A DNA stretch of 64,000 nt from Mycobacterium colombiense. Lineage in GTDB: Bacteria > Actinomycetota > Actinomycetes > Mycobacteriales > Mycobacteriaceae. A program made the translations under genes and the position numbers. Positions 63,727 through 64,000 of this stretch are shown here, piece after piece. The stretch is taken from NCBI RefSeq assembly GCF_001665835.1, contig NZ_LZSX01000072.1, positions 62,001-126,000 of the forward strand, read 5' to 3'. The notes beneath the pieces are model-generated. The model saw nothing but the letters and a program-made list of their open reading frames with translations, was not told where the DNA came from and ran no database searches. Within the stretch, counting starts at the first letter, position 1; the number at the start of each line of letters is the position of its first letter.

Positions 63727-64000
63727 GTGTCTGAGGTCGATTATTGCGTGGTCGGAGCGGGATTCGCGGGTTTGACGGCCGCGTTGCGGCTCAAACAGGG
63801 GGGCCATTCGGTGGCCTTGCTGGAGGCCCGTGATCGGGTCGGTGGCCGCACCTTCACCGAAACCCGAGCCGACGGGACATGGATCGACCGCGGCGGCGCG
63901 TGGATCGGTCCGGGCCAGGACCGAATCTATGCGCTCATGAACGAATTCGGCGTGCCGGAGTACAAGCAGCACAACGACGGCGACGCCATGATGATCGTCG
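63727..64000 (+). CDS. Flavin monoamine oxidase-family protein, N-terminal part, runs off the window
   Basis: The first 91 residues of an FAD amine oxidase. Dinucleotide motif YCVVGAGFAGLTAALRLKQG, then LLEARDRVGGRTFTETRADG and DRGGAWIGPGQDRIYALMNE, the R-x-GGR and GGxWxG blocks of monoamine oxidases (AofH-like). The GTG at 63727 has GAGGAG 6 nt before it; a GTG at 63703 in the same frame is an alternative. The substrate-binding part lies beyond position 64000. Confidence 0.9.
   Translation, partial: MSEVDYCVVGAGFAGLTAALRLKQGGHSVALLEARDRVGGRTFTETRADGTWIDRGGAWIGPGQDRIYALMNEFGVPEYKQHNDGDAMMIV

Overview
The window is GC-rich, densely packed mycobacterial chromosome. Recognisable gene order (fbiC, mshB, tetR, lpqW, typA, narIJHG, mutT2, phhB, pimE, two Ala/Pro-rich secreted proteins, HhH-GPD, FDOR, gntR, sir2, methyltransferase, mmpL13, SDR, mcr, echA10, methyltransferase/oxidoreductase, enoyl-CoA hydratase, thiolase, metE) runs parallel to the Rv1173-Rv1133c stretch of M. 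tuberculosis as I recall it. The PE/PPE genes I remember from that stretch are missing and extra lipid genes are inserted, so a slow-growing non-tuberculous Mycobacterium (for example M. avium complex or a relative) is likely. The species cannot be fixed from sequence alone.

Region 1 (1-23.9 kb) is mostly conserved core. It carries F420 biosynthesis (fbiC start), mycothiol (mshB), cell-envelope genes (lpqW, pimE), the respiratory nitrate reductase operon narGHJI, DNA/nucleotide maintenance (mutT2, HhH-GPD) and several small proteins. These include a 35-aa ORF behind mshB and a 48-aa DUF1059-type protein.

Region 2 (24-37.8 kb) is lipid oriented. It has an unbroken mmpL13-type transporter, a leaderless-looking pair of tiny ORFs closed by a very strong hairpin, SDR + alpha-methylacyl-CoA racemase + EchA10, two paralogous NAD(P)-binding proteins around a CPBP protease, and an intact three-gene operon (type III polyketide synthase, ICMT-like methyltransferase, flavoprotein). 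That operon has the layout of the Streptomyces srsABC phenolic-lipid genes. An enoyl-CoA hydratase/thiolase pair follows.

Region 3 (37.8-58 kb) is the most unusual part: an accessory catabolic island between the thiolase and metE. It contains two cytochromes P450, an aldehyde dehydrogenase, several SDRs, an AveC-like membrane protein, a cytosolic periplasmic-binding-protein homologue, a MoxR/VWA pair, a SnoaL-like protein, a pair of acyl-CoA dehydrogenases, a nitroreductase-like protein, a WS/DGAT and a PlsC-like acyltransferase. It also encodes a TetR-family regulator with two TetR HTH domains on one chain. A shared 16-bp imperfect palindrome (roughly RACCWAATATYTGTTC) sits at eight promoter regions of the island, including that of the regulator. 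At four of them it lies in or overlaps a TTGAMC-N17-TANNNT promoter. I infer a self-contained regulon for oxidation of a hydrophobic, probably CoA-activated, substrate.

Region 4 (58-64 kb) returns to core genes: a cobalamin riboswitch in front of metE, a DUF3556 membrane protein preceded by a perfect KstR-type palindrome, a small secreted protein, and the start of a flavin amine oxidase.
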